Shown: positions 7,923 to 17,688, numbered from the stretch's first letter. The stretch is 38,130 nt of DNA from Thermoanaerobaculales bacterium (GCA_021107705.1 JAIOSJ010000204.1:1-38130); one strand, 5' to 3'. Numbers and translations are program-made. Notes: generated by a model not told the origin, from the letters alone.

Positions 7923-9254
7923 ATGAAACCTCTCCTCCTCAGGGCTCGCGGCGAGAGGAACTCCCGTTCACTTACGACCTATCTCAGGTTCGGCGGCTAC
8001 GGGGCGGTCAAGAAGGCCCTCATCATGGATGCTCGCGATGTCATCAAGGAAATCAAGGCATCCGGTCTTCGTGGTCGTAGTGGGGCCGGAGTTCCGACAG
8101 GTCTGAAGTGGGGCTGTGTGCCCAAAGCCTCCGGGAAACCCAAGTACCTGATCTGCAATGCCGATGAATCGGAACCCGGCACCTTCAAGGACCGTGAAAT
8201 CATCCGTGTCGATCCACATCTGTTGCTGGAAGGCATGATCATTGCGGCGTACGCCATCGACGCCCACAAGGCCTACATCTATATTCGAGGCGAGTTCTTC
8301 CATGAAGCTCAGATGTTGGAACACGCGATCGGTGAGGCCTATCGCAAGAAATATCTCGGTAAGAACATCCTAAGGACCGGTTTCGACCTTGATATTTATG
8401 TCCATCGAGGAGCCGGCGCCCAAATCTGTAGCGAGGAAACGGCCCTGATCGAAAGTATTGAGGGACGCCGTGGTCAACCTCGTCTGAAACCACCCTTCCC
8501 GGCGATGGCCGGACTTTTCGGCTGTCCGACGATTGTGAACAACGTTGAAACTCTGGCCTGCCTTCCTCATATTCTGGAAAATGGCGCCGACTGGTTTGCC
8601 TCGATCGGCACCCAGGAGAGCACCGGCACCAAATTGTTTTCGGTGTCCGGTCATGTCGAAAGTCCCGGCGTGTATGAGGTTCCGCTCGGCACGACCTTCA
8701 GGGAGATCATCGAAGACCACTGCGGAGGTATCCCTAACGGGAGAGAGCTGAAAGCATTCATCCCCGGTGGATCTTCGGCGCCGGTTCTCACAGCAGCCGA
8801 GATTGATACGCCGGCCTGTTTTGACGCCGTGGCAAAGGCCGGTTCGACCCTGGGGTCAGGCGGTCTCATTGTCATGGATGAAACCGTTGACATGGTCTGG
8901 GTTCTTGAGAATCTCCTCGAGTTCTATGCTCACGAGAGCTGTGGCCAGTGCACACCGTGTCGCGAAGGATCTGCTTGGGCCCTTAACATTCTGCGCCGGA
9001 TTCGCTGCAACCAGGGTTGTCCCGAGGATCTCGAGACCCTGTGTCGAATCGCGGATTTTGCCTGTCGAGGAATGACAATTTGTCCACTTGGAGACGCCTT
9101 CTGCGAACCTATTCGCAGTTTTCTCGACCGCTTTGGAGGTGAATTCCGGGCGGCGGTAACATCCGGTAATCCTCCGAGGGTGGTCAAGGCGCCGATCCTG
9201 CCGACTCGCAGGGATCAGTCAATGTTCGCCAAGCCGGGAACCGAGTCATGCTGA
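7923..9254 (+). CDS. nuoF: NADH-quinone oxidoreductase subunit F (51 kDa, FMN/NADH binding)
   Basis: From the second ATG at 7923 the protein is 443 aa. That start has AGGTG six bases upstream; an ATG at 7920 and a GTG at 7914 touching the nuoE stop are alternatives. The glycine-rich nucleotide site GLRGRSGAGVPTGLKWG and the FMN region ICNADESEPGTFKDRE are intact. The N3 cluster ligands are in SCGQCTPCREGS and later TICPLGD. This subunit oxidises NADH and passes electrons through FMN to the FeS chain. Its end overlaps nuoG by 7 bp. Confidence 0.97.
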   Translation: MKPLLLRARGERNSRSLTTYLRFGGYGAVKKALIMDARDVIKEIKASGLRGRSGAGVPTGLKWGCVPKASGKPKYLICNADESEPGTFKDREIIRVDPHLLLEGMIIAAYAIDAHKAYIYIRGEFFHEAQMLEHAIGEAYRKKYLGKNILRTGFDLDIYVHRGAGAQICSEETALIESIEGRRGQPRLKPPFPAMAGLFGCPTIVNNVETLACLPHILENGADWFASIGTQESTGTKLFSVSGHVESPGVYEVPLGTTFREIIEDHCGGIPNGRELKAFIPGGSSAPVLTAAEIDTPACFDAVAKAGSTLGSGGLIVMDETVDMVWVLENLLEFYAHESCGQCTPCREGSAWALNILRRIRCNQGCPEDLETLCRIADFACRGMTICPLGDAFCEPIRSFLDRFGGEFRAAVTSGNPPRVVKAPILPTRRDQSMFAKPGTESC

Positions 9255-10828
9255 GGCTCACAATTGATGGTGTCGAGGTCCAGGTGGCCGAGGGAACGAA
9301 CCTGGTTGAAGCCTCGAAAAAGGCCGGTATCGAGATCCCGACGACCTGTTATCACCCCGGACTCCGAGTTGTCGGACAGTGCAGAATCTGTTTCGTCGAG
9401 GTGGAGAGCATGCCCCACTTGGTTACAGCCTGTTCCACGCCGGCTCAAAACGGAATGATCGTGATGACCAAATCGCCAAGGGTCCGGAATGCCAGGGCCG
9501 CGGTGTTGGAGTTTCTGCTCGCAAACCACCCCCTGGATTGTCCGGTGTGCGACCAGGCCGGGGAGTGCAGCCTTCAGGATTTCTCAATGGAAATCGGGCT
9601 CGACGAAAGCCGAATGATTGACGAGAAACGGACCTTCCCGGGTTTTGAAAGCCGACAGATCGGCCCTGCGGTGGTGCAGAACCAAAATCGATGTATTCGC
9701 TGCAGTCGGTGTATCCGGTTCACCCAGGAGATTTTCGAAACCCACGACCTGATTATGAAAGGCCGCGGCGCCAGGGCCTATATCGATACCTTCGACGGTC
9801 GGCCCTTCGATAATCCATGGTCGGCTTGCGTTGCCGATGTCTGTCCGGTGGGCGCGTTGACGGTCAAGGATTTTCGCTTCCGCGCACGGGTCTGGCACCT
9901 TATGGAAACGCCTTCGATATGTCCCGGATGTTCGGTCGGCTGCAACATCGATGTCGGACATCTTGATGGAGTCGTTCATCGTTTCAAACCGAGGACCAAT
10001 CCGGAAATCAACGGCTGGTGGATGTGTGACCACGGTCGATCGTTGGCCTCGGACCTGAACAACAGGGACCTGGATCGACCGGCCGTACGTTCCGGTTCAA
10101 CATTCTCGACCCTGACCTGGAATGAAGCACTGGTTATTTTGGCGGAAACCATCGTCACCAAAAAGCCACGCATCGTGGCCTCCGCAAACCTCTCGAATGA
10201 GGCCCTGTTCCTCATCCGTCGGTTATTTGTGGAACACCTCGACTTGGAGGTGGTTGTGCCGACCGATTCAGGCGCACAACGTTGGATAAAGAATGAACGT
10301 GGAACGAGAATTGAGAGTATTGAGGTCCAGCCCAACGGGACCGGTGCACGGCTCATCGGTCTCTCCATGGTTGATGAGAAAGGCCTCAGGGATTTTGTGT
10401 CGCAGAGTTCGGTGATTCTCCTCGACAATCGAGCCCATGCGTGGCTGGCGGGACCAGACGCGGCCGCTGAACTGCGGGGGCGACTCGCGGCTGTGTTCGG
10501 CAGACGCCATACCGAGCTCTCGAGAACAGCGGATCTGATCTTTCCAACGGCATCCTGGTTCGAAACCGAAGGTTCTTTTACTTCGTCAACCGGACGGGTT
10601 CAGCTGGCTCGCCCGGGTTGGTCTCCCGTTCGCCTGGGGCGACCTGCGTGGCGCACGTTGACTGATCTCGCCGTCCGGCTGGACCTCCCGCTCGAAAACT
10701 GCATCTCTCCGAGACGGGTCTTCGAGGAAATCGTCCAAGAGATCCCGGCATTTGCCGGTATGACCTATCGAAGGCTGAGTTCGGAGCCCGGCATTCCGAT
10801 ATTGAAGGACATCCCACATGTGGGTTGA
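9248..10828 (+). CDS. nuoG: NADH-quinone oxidoreductase subunit G, short form
   Basis: The 526-aa protein carries an N-terminal ferredoxin-like [2Fe-2S] domain (C34, C45, C48, C62), the His-ligated cluster motif ANHPLDCPVCDQAGEC and a further [4Fe-4S] site in RCIRCSRC with VADVCPVGA. It also has the extra N7-type site CPGCSVGC with a fourth Cys in WWMCDHGR. The molybdopterin-like C-terminal part is short (about 260-526) but keeps LIFPTASWFETEGSF. NuoG is usually some 700-900 aa, so this is a reduced version; no frameshift is evident. It overlaps nuoF by 7 bp and nuoH by 11 bp. Confidence 0.92.
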   Translation: MLRLTIDGVEVQVAEGTNLVEASKKAGIEIPTTCYHPGLRVVGQCRICFVEVESMPHLVTACSTPAQNGMIVMTKSPRVRNARAAVLEFLLANHPLDCPVCDQAGECSLQDFSMEIGLDESRMIDEKRTFPGFESRQIGPAVVQNQNRCIRCSRCIRFTQEIFETHDLIMKGRGARAYIDTFDGRPFDNPWSACVADVCPVGALTVKDFRFRARVWHLMETPSICPGCSVGCNIDVGHLDGVVHRFKPRTNPEINGWWMCDHGRSLASDLNNRDLDRPAVRSGSTFSTLTWNEALVILAETIVTKKPRIVASANLSNEALFLIRRLFVEHLDLEVVVPTDSGAQRWIKNERGTRIESIEVQPNGTGARLIGLSMVDEKGLRDFVSQSSVILLDNRAHAWLAGPDAAAELRGRLAAVFGRRHTELSRTADLIFPTASWFETEGSFTSSTGRVQLARPGWSPVRLGRPAWRTLTDLAVRLDLPLENCISPRRVFEEIVQEIPAFAGMTYRRLSSEPGIPILKDIPHVG

Positions 10829-11870
10829 CGCCGCCGTCATCGGCATCAAGCTCGTCGCCGTCGTTGGCGTTCTTCTGATGACGGTTCCGATAATGGTGTG
10901 GGTCGAAAGGCGTGGATCGGCTCTGATCCAGGATCGACTTGGACCAAATCGAGTTGGACCGGCGGGACTGCTTCAACCGTTTGTGGATGCGATCAAACTC
11001 CTCATTAAGGAGAATCTCATTCCGGCAGGTGTTGACAAACTGCTCTTCGTATTGGCGCCGACCATCGCGTTGGTCGTTGCACTGAGCCTCTTCATCGCCG
11101 TCCCTTTCGCAGTTGACGACGGTCTGGAACTCGTTGAAACGCCGATCGACGGATTTATCGTTGCACCCGACCTCAATATCGGAATTCTCTATATCTTTGC
11201 CATTGCCTCCCTTGCGGTCTACTCCATCGTGCTTGCGGGCTGGGGTTCAAACAACAAGTACGCCCTTTTGGGTGGAATTCGTGCCTCCGCGCAAACGATC
11301 TCGTACAGACTCGCGATGACCCTTTCGGTGGTCGGTGTGATCATGGCGGCGGGATCTCTACACCTCACCCAGGTCGTGACGAGTCAGAGCGGCGTCTGGC
11401 TCGGATTCCTCCCTCGCTGGAATTTCCTCATCCAACCTCTGGGTGGGATCATCTTCATCGTCGCCGCCTTTGCCGAGACGAATCGACTTCCCTTTGACCT
11501 GGCGGAGGCCGATTCCGAACTTGTGGCGGGCTACCACACCGAATACTCTTCGATGAATTTTGCGGCGTTTTTCATGAGCAAATACATCCACATGGTGACG
11601 TCAGCAGCATTGATCACCGTTCTCTTCTTCGGCGGCTGGCAGATCCCCTGGATTTCTTTGCCCGGTGGCTGGATGGGCGCCGGCCTCTCTCTCGGTGTTT
11701 TTTCGGCGAAGGTTGTCTTTTTTCTCTGGCTGTTCGTTTGGGTCCGTTGGACCCTTCCTCGCTTCAGGTTTGATCAGCTGATGGCCCTCGGCTGGAAGAT
11801 CATGCTGCCTCTGGCAGTGCTCAACTTTCTCTGGGTTGGAGTGGCCATGGCGTCCGGAATCCTCACATGA
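10818..11870 (+). CDS. nuoH: NADH-quinone oxidoreductase subunit H
   Basis: The 350-aa, eight-helix membrane subunit links the peripheral arm to the membrane arm and lines the quinone site. Signatures are ERRGSALIQDRLGPNRVGP near the N-terminus, LLQPFVDAIKLLIKE, and ADSELVAGYHTEYSSMNF in the acidic loop. The ATG lies inside the last codons of nuoG. The next gene is nuoJ (ATGA overlap), whereas nuoI commonly sits between H and J; no 8Fe ferredoxin is present here. Confidence 0.97.
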   Translation: MWVDAAVIGIKLVAVVGVLLMTVPIMVWVERRGSALIQDRLGPNRVGPAGLLQPFVDAIKLLIKENLIPAGVDKLLFVLAPTIALVVALSLFIAVPFAVDDGLELVETPIDGFIVAPDLNIGILYIFAIASLAVYSIVLAGWGSNNKYALLGGIRASAQTISYRLAMTLSVVGVIMAAGSLHLTQVVTSQSGVWLGFLPRWNFLIQPLGGIIFIVAAFAETNRLPFDLAEADSELVAGYHTEYSSMNFAAFFMSKYIHMVTSAALITVLFFGGWQIPWISLPGGWMGAGLSLGVFSAKVVFFLWLFVWVRWTLPRFRFDQLMALGWKIMLPLAVLNFLWVGVAMASGILT

Positions 11871-12364
11871 CGGCCTTAATATTTCTGACCGCCGCCGCAA
11901 TCGCAATCATATTCGCGGTCGTTGCCGTTGTTCATCGAAGCCCCATCATGAACGTACTCGCACTGGTTGGGATGTTTTTGGCGATAGCGATGGTCTTTGC
12001 CATCATCGGGATGGATTTTCTTGCCGCCATCCAAGTCATCGTGTACTCGGGCGCGATCTTGGTGCTCTTTCTGTTTGCCATCATGCTTTTGGATCTACGA
12101 CGAGTCGAAGGCATCGGTGAGGGTGGTGTATTCCAGCTTTTACTCGGCTGCATTGCGGTGATCGGCCTCGGCGGCGCCGTTGTGTTTGCGGCTGCACGCT
12201 TGAGCCCCGAAACCGGCGCCTGGGTGACAGGAGCGGAATACGGCACCGCCTATCCGATCGGCCGAGCGTTGACGGGATCACACCTCTTCGCATTCGAGTT
12301 TGTCTCGGTTGTCCTGGCGGCCGCCATCATCGCAGCCGTGTATCTCGCCCGGAGAGACCGATGA
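11867..12364 (+). CDS. nuoJ: NADH-quinone oxidoreductase subunit J
   Basis: The 165-aa hydrophobic protein has five predicted helices. The conserved third-helix region reads GMDFLAAIQVIVYSGAILVLFLFAIML, which matches the NuoJ family and includes the pi-bulge segment needed for coupling. It overlaps nuoH and nuoK by ATGA junctions, so translation is coupled along the membrane-arm genes. Confidence 0.95.
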   Translation: MTALIFLTAAAIAIIFAVVAVVHRSPIMNVLALVGMFLAIAMVFAIIGMDFLAAIQVIVYSGAILVLFLFAIMLLDLRRVEGIGEGGVFQLLLGCIAVIGLGGAVVFAAARLSPETGAWVTGAEYGTAYPIGRALTGSHLFAFEFVSVVLAAAIIAAVYLARRDR

Positions 12365-12711
12365 TGAATGCTGATCTTCTGATTTCGGTACCCTACACTT
12401 GGGTCCTCGCCCTCTCCGGCGTTCTCCTCGCCATCGGCATCTTGGGTGTCCTTCTCCGACGAAATGCGATCACGATTTTTCTTTCCCTGGAGATCATGCT
12501 GAATTCAGGAACTCTCGCTTTCGCCGCTTTCGCCATGCACTTTGCGGCTATTCCCGGGATGGAGGCCACGGCTTTGAACGGTCAGATGTTTATTTTCTTC
12601 ATTATCGCAATCGCAGCCGCCGAAGCGGCGGTGGGACTAGCCCTTTTTATTGCTCTCCACAGACTCAAGGGGTCTATCGACGTGGACCGCGCAAATATTC
12701 TTCGTTGGTGA
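12361..12711 (+). CDS. nuoK: NADH-quinone oxidoreductase subunit K
   Basis: The 116-aa protein has three helices and the family signature SLEIMLNSGTLAFAAF, containing the conserved glutamate of helix 2, with a second acidic segment AAAEAAVGLALFIAL in helix 3. Two adjacent ATG codons (12361, 12364) could each start it. It is slightly longer than typical (about 100 aa) owing to both ends. NuoK is one of the antiporter-like proton-path subunits. Confidence 0.95.
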   Translation: MMNADLLISVPYTWVLALSGVLLAIGILGVLLRRNAITIFLSLEIMLNSGTLAFAAFAMHFAAIPGMEATALNGQMFIFFIIAIAAAEAAVGLALFIALHRLKGSIDVDRANILRW

Positions 12712-12733
12712 TGTCTGAGATGGAGGATTTCTG

Positions 12734-14719
12734 ATGCTCGGAACTCTCTGGTTGATCCCGATTGTATGCCTGGTCGGCGCTGTCGTGAATCTGCTTCTGG
12801 GAGCGTCAGGAGCACGAAAATCGGCAATAACGATTGTTGGGGTCGGGTCGGTCGGGCTGGCAGCCATCGCAAGCTGGGTCACAATTTGGCAGTTTCTGCG
12901 GCCGTCAACGGGTGAGTACGAAGCAATCGTTGAGAGTTATTTCACTTGGATCCGGTTCAATTCTTTGGAGATCGGTTTTTCTTTCCAGTTGGACCCCTTG
13001 TCCGTGGCCATGCTGGCTTTCACCACCTTGGTCGGTTTCCTCGTCCATCTCTATTCCGTAGGTTACATGAAAACCGAAACGGACCGTGGGTACGCCCGTT
13101 ACTTCGCCTATCTCAACCTCTTCATGTTCTCCATGCTCATGTTGGTGCTTGGTTCGAATCTCTTGGTCCTCTTCATAGGCTGGGAGGGTGTCGGGCTGTG
13201 TTCTTATCTGCTCGTCGGCTTCTATTTCGACAAGGAATTCAGTGCCGATGCCGGGAATAAGGCATTCATCGTCAACCGGATCGGTGATTTGGGGTTATTG
13301 TTTGCGATCTTCGTTATTCTAAATGTCTTCGGAACTCTTGAGTTTACCGAACTCTTCGGCCTCCTGAACTCTTATGGTGCGGCACAACAGTACGGTGGCG
13401 CCATGACCGTGATTGGGATCCTTCTCTTTGTCGCGGCGATCGGCAAATCCGCTCAGATCCCACTTTTCGTCTGGCATCCCGATGCGATGGCCGGACCTAG
13501 CCCGGTTTCAGCCCTCATCCATGCCGCCACCATGGTGACGACAGGGGTTTATCTGGTCGTTCGCTGTAATTTTTTCTTCCAACTCTCCCCGGTTGCGATG
13601 CTGACCGTGGCGATTGTCGGCGGCACCACAGCGATTTTCGCCGCCACCATCGCCCTGGTGCAGAACGACATCAAGAAGGTTCTCGCGTATTCAACCATCT
13701 CCCAGCTCGGCACGATGTTCCTGGCCGTCGGGGTTGGGGCATACATCGCGGCGATTTTTCACGTCATCATGTTTGCCTTCATCCAGGCATGTCTCTTTCT
13801 CGGCGCCGGTTCGGTAATTCACTCTTGCAGCGGTGAACGGAACCTACGCAAAATGGGTGGCTTGAAGAAATATCTACCCAAGACCTACTGGACTTTCTGG
13901 TTGGCCGCAATCACGGTTGCAGCCATTCTTCCAGTCTCCGGCTTTGTGTCAAAGAACGCAATTCTTACGAAGGTATTTGAAGCGGGCGTCACCGACCTCA
14001 ACGGCTTCGGTTTGATCTTCTATCTCCTGTGGGTCCTCGGGATCTGTGGTGCTGCCTTGACCGGCTATTACATGTTTCGCCTCGTCTACATGACCTTCGA
14101 AGGGTCTTTTCGAGGCAGCGAGGAAACGGAGGGTTACATTCACGAGGCTGGTTGGACCATGACTTTCCCGCTGCAGGTTCTTGCGTTTCTCTCAGTCATC
14201 GGAGGCCTGGCTCTCGGTTTTCCGGGCCGGCTCTTCCATCTCAAGGGGACCAGTTTCATTCACAGTTTCCTTGGCCCTCTGGTTTTGGCTTCACCCGGAA
14301 ATGGCGTTGACGAGGGTCACTCCCTCGCATTCGGTCTCGAATGGTTTCTGGTCATTCTCTCGGTGGCGGTGGCGTTGAGGGGAATCCAACTCGCTCGACG
14401 GTGGTACAAAAAGGACCCGACATTTTCTGAGCCGAATGCGCTAGCTGTCCGTTTTCCCGCTGTTCACAAGCTCCTGTTCAATAAGTATTGGGTGGACGAA
14501 GTGTACGATCGAACTTTGATTCGCCCGGTTCACAGGTTGGCGGTGCTGTGCTGGGAAATCATCGACGTGATCATCATCGACACGTTCATTGTGAACGGAA
14601 GTGCGTTTGTGACCCAACTTACCGGAGATGTTCTGCGATTCCTCCAGACCGGAAGGGTTCGCAACTACGCGCTCTCAGTTGCTCTCGGCATCTTGGCGAT
14701 CGCCGTGATTTTGTGGTAG
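12734..14719 (+). CDS. nuoL: NADH-quinone oxidoreductase subunit L
   Basis: The 661-aa antiporter-like subunit is full length and includes the C-terminal extension that forms the long lateral helix. The key proton-path residues are visible: glutamate E151 in LFIGWEGVGLCSYLL and lysine K238 in GKSAQIPLFVWHPDAM. The stretch GPSPVSALIHAATMVTTGVYL is diagnostic. The usual WLPDAM reads WHPDAM here. A ribosome site (GGAGG) lies in the 22-bp gap after nuoK. NuoL pumps protons at the distal end of the membrane arm. Confidence 0.97.
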   Translation: MLGTLWLIPIVCLVGAVVNLLLGASGARKSAITIVGVGSVGLAAIASWVTIWQFLRPSTGEYEAIVESYFTWIRFNSLEIGFSFQLDPLSVAMLAFTTLVGFLVHLYSVGYMKTETDRGYARYFAYLNLFMFSMLMLVLGSNLLVLFIGWEGVGLCSYLLVGFYFDKEFSADAGNKAFIVNRIGDLGLLFAIFVILNVFGTLEFTELFGLLNSYGAAQQYGGAMTVIGILLFVAAIGKSAQIPLFVWHPDAMAGPSPVSALIHAATMVTTGVYLVVRCNFFFQLSPVAMLTVAIVGGTTAIFAATIALVQNDIKKVLAYSTISQLGTMFLAVGVGAYIAAIFHVIMFAFIQACLFLGAGSVIHSCSGERNLRKMGGLKKYLPKTYWTFWLAAITVAAILPVSGFVSKNAILTKVFEAGVTDLNGFGLIFYLLWVLGICGAALTGYYMFRLVYMTFEGSFRGSEETEGYIHEAGWTMTFPLQVLAFLSVIGGLALGFPGRLFHLKGTSFIHSFLGPLVLASPGNGVDEGHSLAFGLEWFLVILSVAVALRGIQLARRWYKKDPTFSEPNALAVRFPAVHKLLFNKYWVDEVYDRTLIRPVHRLAVLCWEIIDVIIIDTFIVNGSAFVTQLTGDVLRFLQTGRVRNYALSVALGILAIAVILW

Positions 14720-14732
14720 GAAGGAGGCACGG

Positions 14733-16223
14733 GTGTTCGAATCTCATCTCCTATCGCTCATAACCCTAGCCCCGGCCGTCGCCGCCATCGGGCTTGGTCT
14801 CATCCCAGGGCGCTATGAGCGGCTCGTACGCTGGTTGGCCTTTGGAATATCTCTCGGAATCTTCTTCACATCCCTCTTGATGTGGATGGTTTTTGATCCC
14901 AGCATGGGCGGCATGCAGATGGTGGAAAAGGCGGACTGGATCCCTCAGTTCGGTATCGAATTCCACCTGGGGGTCGATGGTATTTCTCTTCTCTTGGTTC
15001 TCCTCACAACCCTTCTGGTTCCGGTGGTCATCGCAGCCTCATGGACCTCGGTTCGTGACAAGGTCAAGGCCTTCCACATCTGCTTGTTGCTCCTGACTAC
15101 CGGTATGGTCGGCGCATTTCTGGCCCTTGACGTCTTTCTCTTCTATGTCTTCTGGGAATTTATTTTGATTCCGATGTACTTCATCATCGGCGTTTGGGGT
15201 GGGGCGCGTCGAATCTACGCGGCAGTCAAGTTCTTCATCTTCACGATGGCGGGTTCGGTTCTCATGCTGGTCGCCATTCTCTACACCGCGCGGGTACATT
15301 TTGAGACAACCGGTATTTGGTCGTTCGACTATTTCGTCTGGCTCGAGACAGCTTCCCAAATCCCCATGGGTGGTGTTTGGAGCCCCCAGATGCTGGTGTT
15401 CATTGCCTTTGCCTTGGCCTTCGCAATTAAGGTGCCGATGTTCCCATTCCACACCTGGTTGCCGGATGCACATGTCGAAGCGCCCACCGGCGGTTCCATC
15501 ATTCTCGCCGGGGTCTTGTTGAAGCTCGGGACCTACGGTTTTCTTCGCTTCAACCGGGCCCTCTTCCCTGAGGCGTGGGAAAAGGCCGTGCCGGTCATCA
15601 TGGTTCTCGCGGTTATCGGTATTGTATATGGTGCCTTTGTCGCTCTCGTGCAACCTGACATCAAGAAGCTGGTGGCCTATTCCTCCGTCAGTCACCTCGG
15701 ATTCGTCATGCTCGGTCTTGCGGCCGGAACAATTAGTTCAACCCAGGGCGCCATTCTGCAAATGGTCAACCACGGACTGGCCACCGGCGCACTTTTTCTC
15801 CTCATCGGGATTCTGTACGAACGGCGAGGAACCCTCCTGATCGCAGACTACGGTGGGATCGCGACAGTCGTTCCGGTCCTCACCGGATTTTTCTTGCTGG
15901 TGACTTTGGCCTCGATCGGCCTTCCGGGTCTCAATGGCTTTGTCGGCGAGTTTCTCATTCTGGCGGGTTCCTGGCCGGTGGCGCCTGCAGCTGTGGTTGG
16001 CGCCGGGCTGGGCGTCGTCCTCGGCGCCGTCACCATGTTGTGGATGGTACAGCGTGTGTTTTGGAATCCTCTGTCACACGAAGAAAATCGTGGTTTGAGG
16101 GACATGAATTTCCGAGAAGTGGCAACCGTCTTGCCTCTGGTGCTTTTCATCGTCTGGATCGGCGTCTTCCCTATGACATTTTTGGCGCCTATGGAGGCCG
16201 CTGTGCGCCTCCTTCTGGAATAG
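14733..16223 (+). CDS. nuoM: NADH-quinone oxidoreductase subunit M
   Basis: The 496-aa antiporter-like subunit starts at a GTG preceded by a strong ribosome site AAGGAGG (14721-14727). Conserved charged residues are E142 in YVFWEFILIPMYF and K233 in AFAIKVPMFPFHTWLPDAH. The typical GGSIILAGVLLKLGTYG and SSVSHLGFVMLGL stretches follow. Length and topology are normal for NuoM. It sits 13 bp after nuoL. Confidence 0.97.
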   Translation: MFESHLLSLITLAPAVAAIGLGLIPGRYERLVRWLAFGISLGIFFTSLLMWMVFDPSMGGMQMVEKADWIPQFGIEFHLGVDGISLLLVLLTTLLVPVVIAASWTSVRDKVKAFHICLLLLTTGMVGAFLALDVFLFYVFWEFILIPMYFIIGVWGGARRIYAAVKFFIFTMAGSVLMLVAILYTARVHFETTGIWSFDYFVWLETASQIPMGGVWSPQMLVFIAFALAFAIKVPMFPFHTWLPDAHVEAPTGGSIILAGVLLKLGTYGFLRFNRALFPEAWEKAVPVIMVLAVIGIVYGAFVALVQPDIKKLVAYSSVSHLGFVMLGLAAGTISSTQGAILQMVNHGLATGALFLLIGILYERRGTLLIADYGGIATVVPVLTGFFLLVTLASIGLPGLNGFVGEFLILAGSWPVAPAAVVGAGLGVVLGAVTMLWMVQRVFWNPLSHEENRGLRDMNFREVATVLPLVLFIVWIGVFPMTFLAPMEAAVRLLLE

Positions 16224-16232
16224 GTGGTGCCA

Positions 16233-17684
16233 ATGCTATTTGTTCCATCCAGTTCTGATTTTCTCGCTATTCTGCCCGAAATCATTCTGACGGTCTCCGC
16301 CGCAGCACTCCTTCTCTTCTCGATCTCAGCTCGGCCCTTCAAGCGCTATGTCGGCGAAATCACGCTGTTCATCATCGTTGTGGCGGGATGGGCGAGACTC
16401 ACATTCCCACTTCCGGGTAAGGTCTGGGGCGGGACAATCCAGATCGATGCCGTCAGTTCTTTTGTGGACCTCTATATTTTGGCAGCCGTATTTGTCTGTG
16501 TCTGGAGCGCCGGACCCTTTCTTCGCCGGGCCGAGTATGAACACACCGAGTTCTATTCGCTGCTGCTGCTTGCCACGGTGGGAGCGATGGTTATGGCTTC
16601 CGCTGTGGATGCGTTGCCCCTTTTCTTGGGGTTGGAGCTTCTCTCCCTGCCTCTGTACGCGCTGACGGCATTTCTCAAGCGTACGAGCATCAGCCTTGAA
16701 GCGGGCCTCAAATACTTTGTCGTCGGCGCTTTTGCTTCGGCCTTTGTGGTGTATGGACTCGCCCTGTTATACGGAGCGACCGGAACGACGAATCTCGTCG
16801 CCATGGGTCATGCCGTTCGCGCCATGGATGGACTCAACCCCCTCCTTGCTCTTGGCCTTGCAGGAGTTGTCGGCGGGTTTGCCTTCAAGCTCGCCCTTTT
16901 CCCATTCCACAGTTGGGCGCCCGACGTGTGGCAGGGCAGCCCGACTCCGGTCACGGCTTTTTTGTCGGTTGTACCGAAGGGGGCCGTTCTGATTGCCCTC
17001 TTCCGATTAGTGGACGGAATGGATTTGCTGATCCTGAGTTCCCGGTGGCTGATCGTGGGCTCAATCCTGGCGATCGGCTCACAGTTCCTCGGCAATTTCG
17101 CGGCAATCGTCCAGCGGGATATCAAGAGAATGCTGGCCTATTCGGGAATAGCCCACATGGGCTATGCAATGGTGGCGGTTATTGTTGCCGGACTTGACGG
17201 CGGCACTGGTGTTCTCGTCTACATGTCCGCATATACGCTCATGAATATTGGAGCTTTCGCAGTGGTCGCCTTCTTCTCGATCGACGAAGGTGAAGCACAC
17301 CTCATTTCTGACCTTCAGGCTCAGGGGTGGCATCGCCCGATACCGGCCCTTGCGCTGACGATATGTCTTTTTTCCCTGGCAGGAATCCCACCGTTATTTG
17401 GATTCACCGCCAAATTCATGGTCTTCGGTGCGGCGGTCAACGGCGGTTTCGTATGGCTTGCCGTGATTGGAGTCGTGAATTCGCTCGTTTCCGCCTTCTG
17501 TTACCTCCGAGTCGTGTACGTCATGTACATGAAACCGGAGTCCTCAATCGCAACTGAGTTCTCGCCATCCTTCACCTTGACGGCGGCGGCAGCGTTAACG
17601 GCCGTCGGGGTCTTCGTTATCGGTCTTTATCCAACACCGATCCTCACCGCAGCGAGGGTCGCAGCCCTGAACCTGGTGAGGTAG
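16233..17684 (+). CDS. nuoN: NADH-quinone oxidoreductase subunit N
   Basis: From the ATG at 16233 the product is 483 aa; a GTG directly after the nuoM stop (16224) is an in-frame alternative, but AGGTGG lies five bases before the ATG. Motifs are FKLALFPFHSWAPDVWQGSPTPVTAFLS and DIKRMLAYSGIAHMGYAM. It is the third antiporter-like pump subunit and the last complex I gene of the operon. Confidence 0.95.
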   Translation: MLFVPSSSDFLAILPEIILTVSAAALLLFSISARPFKRYVGEITLFIIVVAGWARLTFPLPGKVWGGTIQIDAVSSFVDLYILAAVFVCVWSAGPFLRRAEYEHTEFYSLLLLATVGAMVMASAVDALPLFLGLELLSLPLYALTAFLKRTSISLEAGLKYFVVGAFASAFVVYGLALLYGATGTTNLVAMGHAVRAMDGLNPLLALGLAGVVGGFAFKLALFPFHSWAPDVWQGSPTPVTAFLSVVPKGAVLIALFRLVDGMDLLILSSRWLIVGSILAIGSQFLGNFAAIVQRDIKRMLAYSGIAHMGYAMVAVIVAGLDGGTGVLVYMSAYTLMNIGAFAVVAFFSIDEGEAHLISDLQAQGWHRPIPALALTICLFSLAGIPPLFGFTAKFMVFGAAVNGGFVWLAVIGVVNSLVSAFCYLRVVYVMYMKPESSIATEFSPSFTLTAAAALTAVGVFVIGLYPTPILTAARVAALNLVR

Positions 17685-17688
17685 TCTG

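Noticed and set aside
15039-15695. 218-codon minus-strand frame inside nuoM
   Set aside because: Shadow of the highly conserved nuoM; highly polar and without any family signature.
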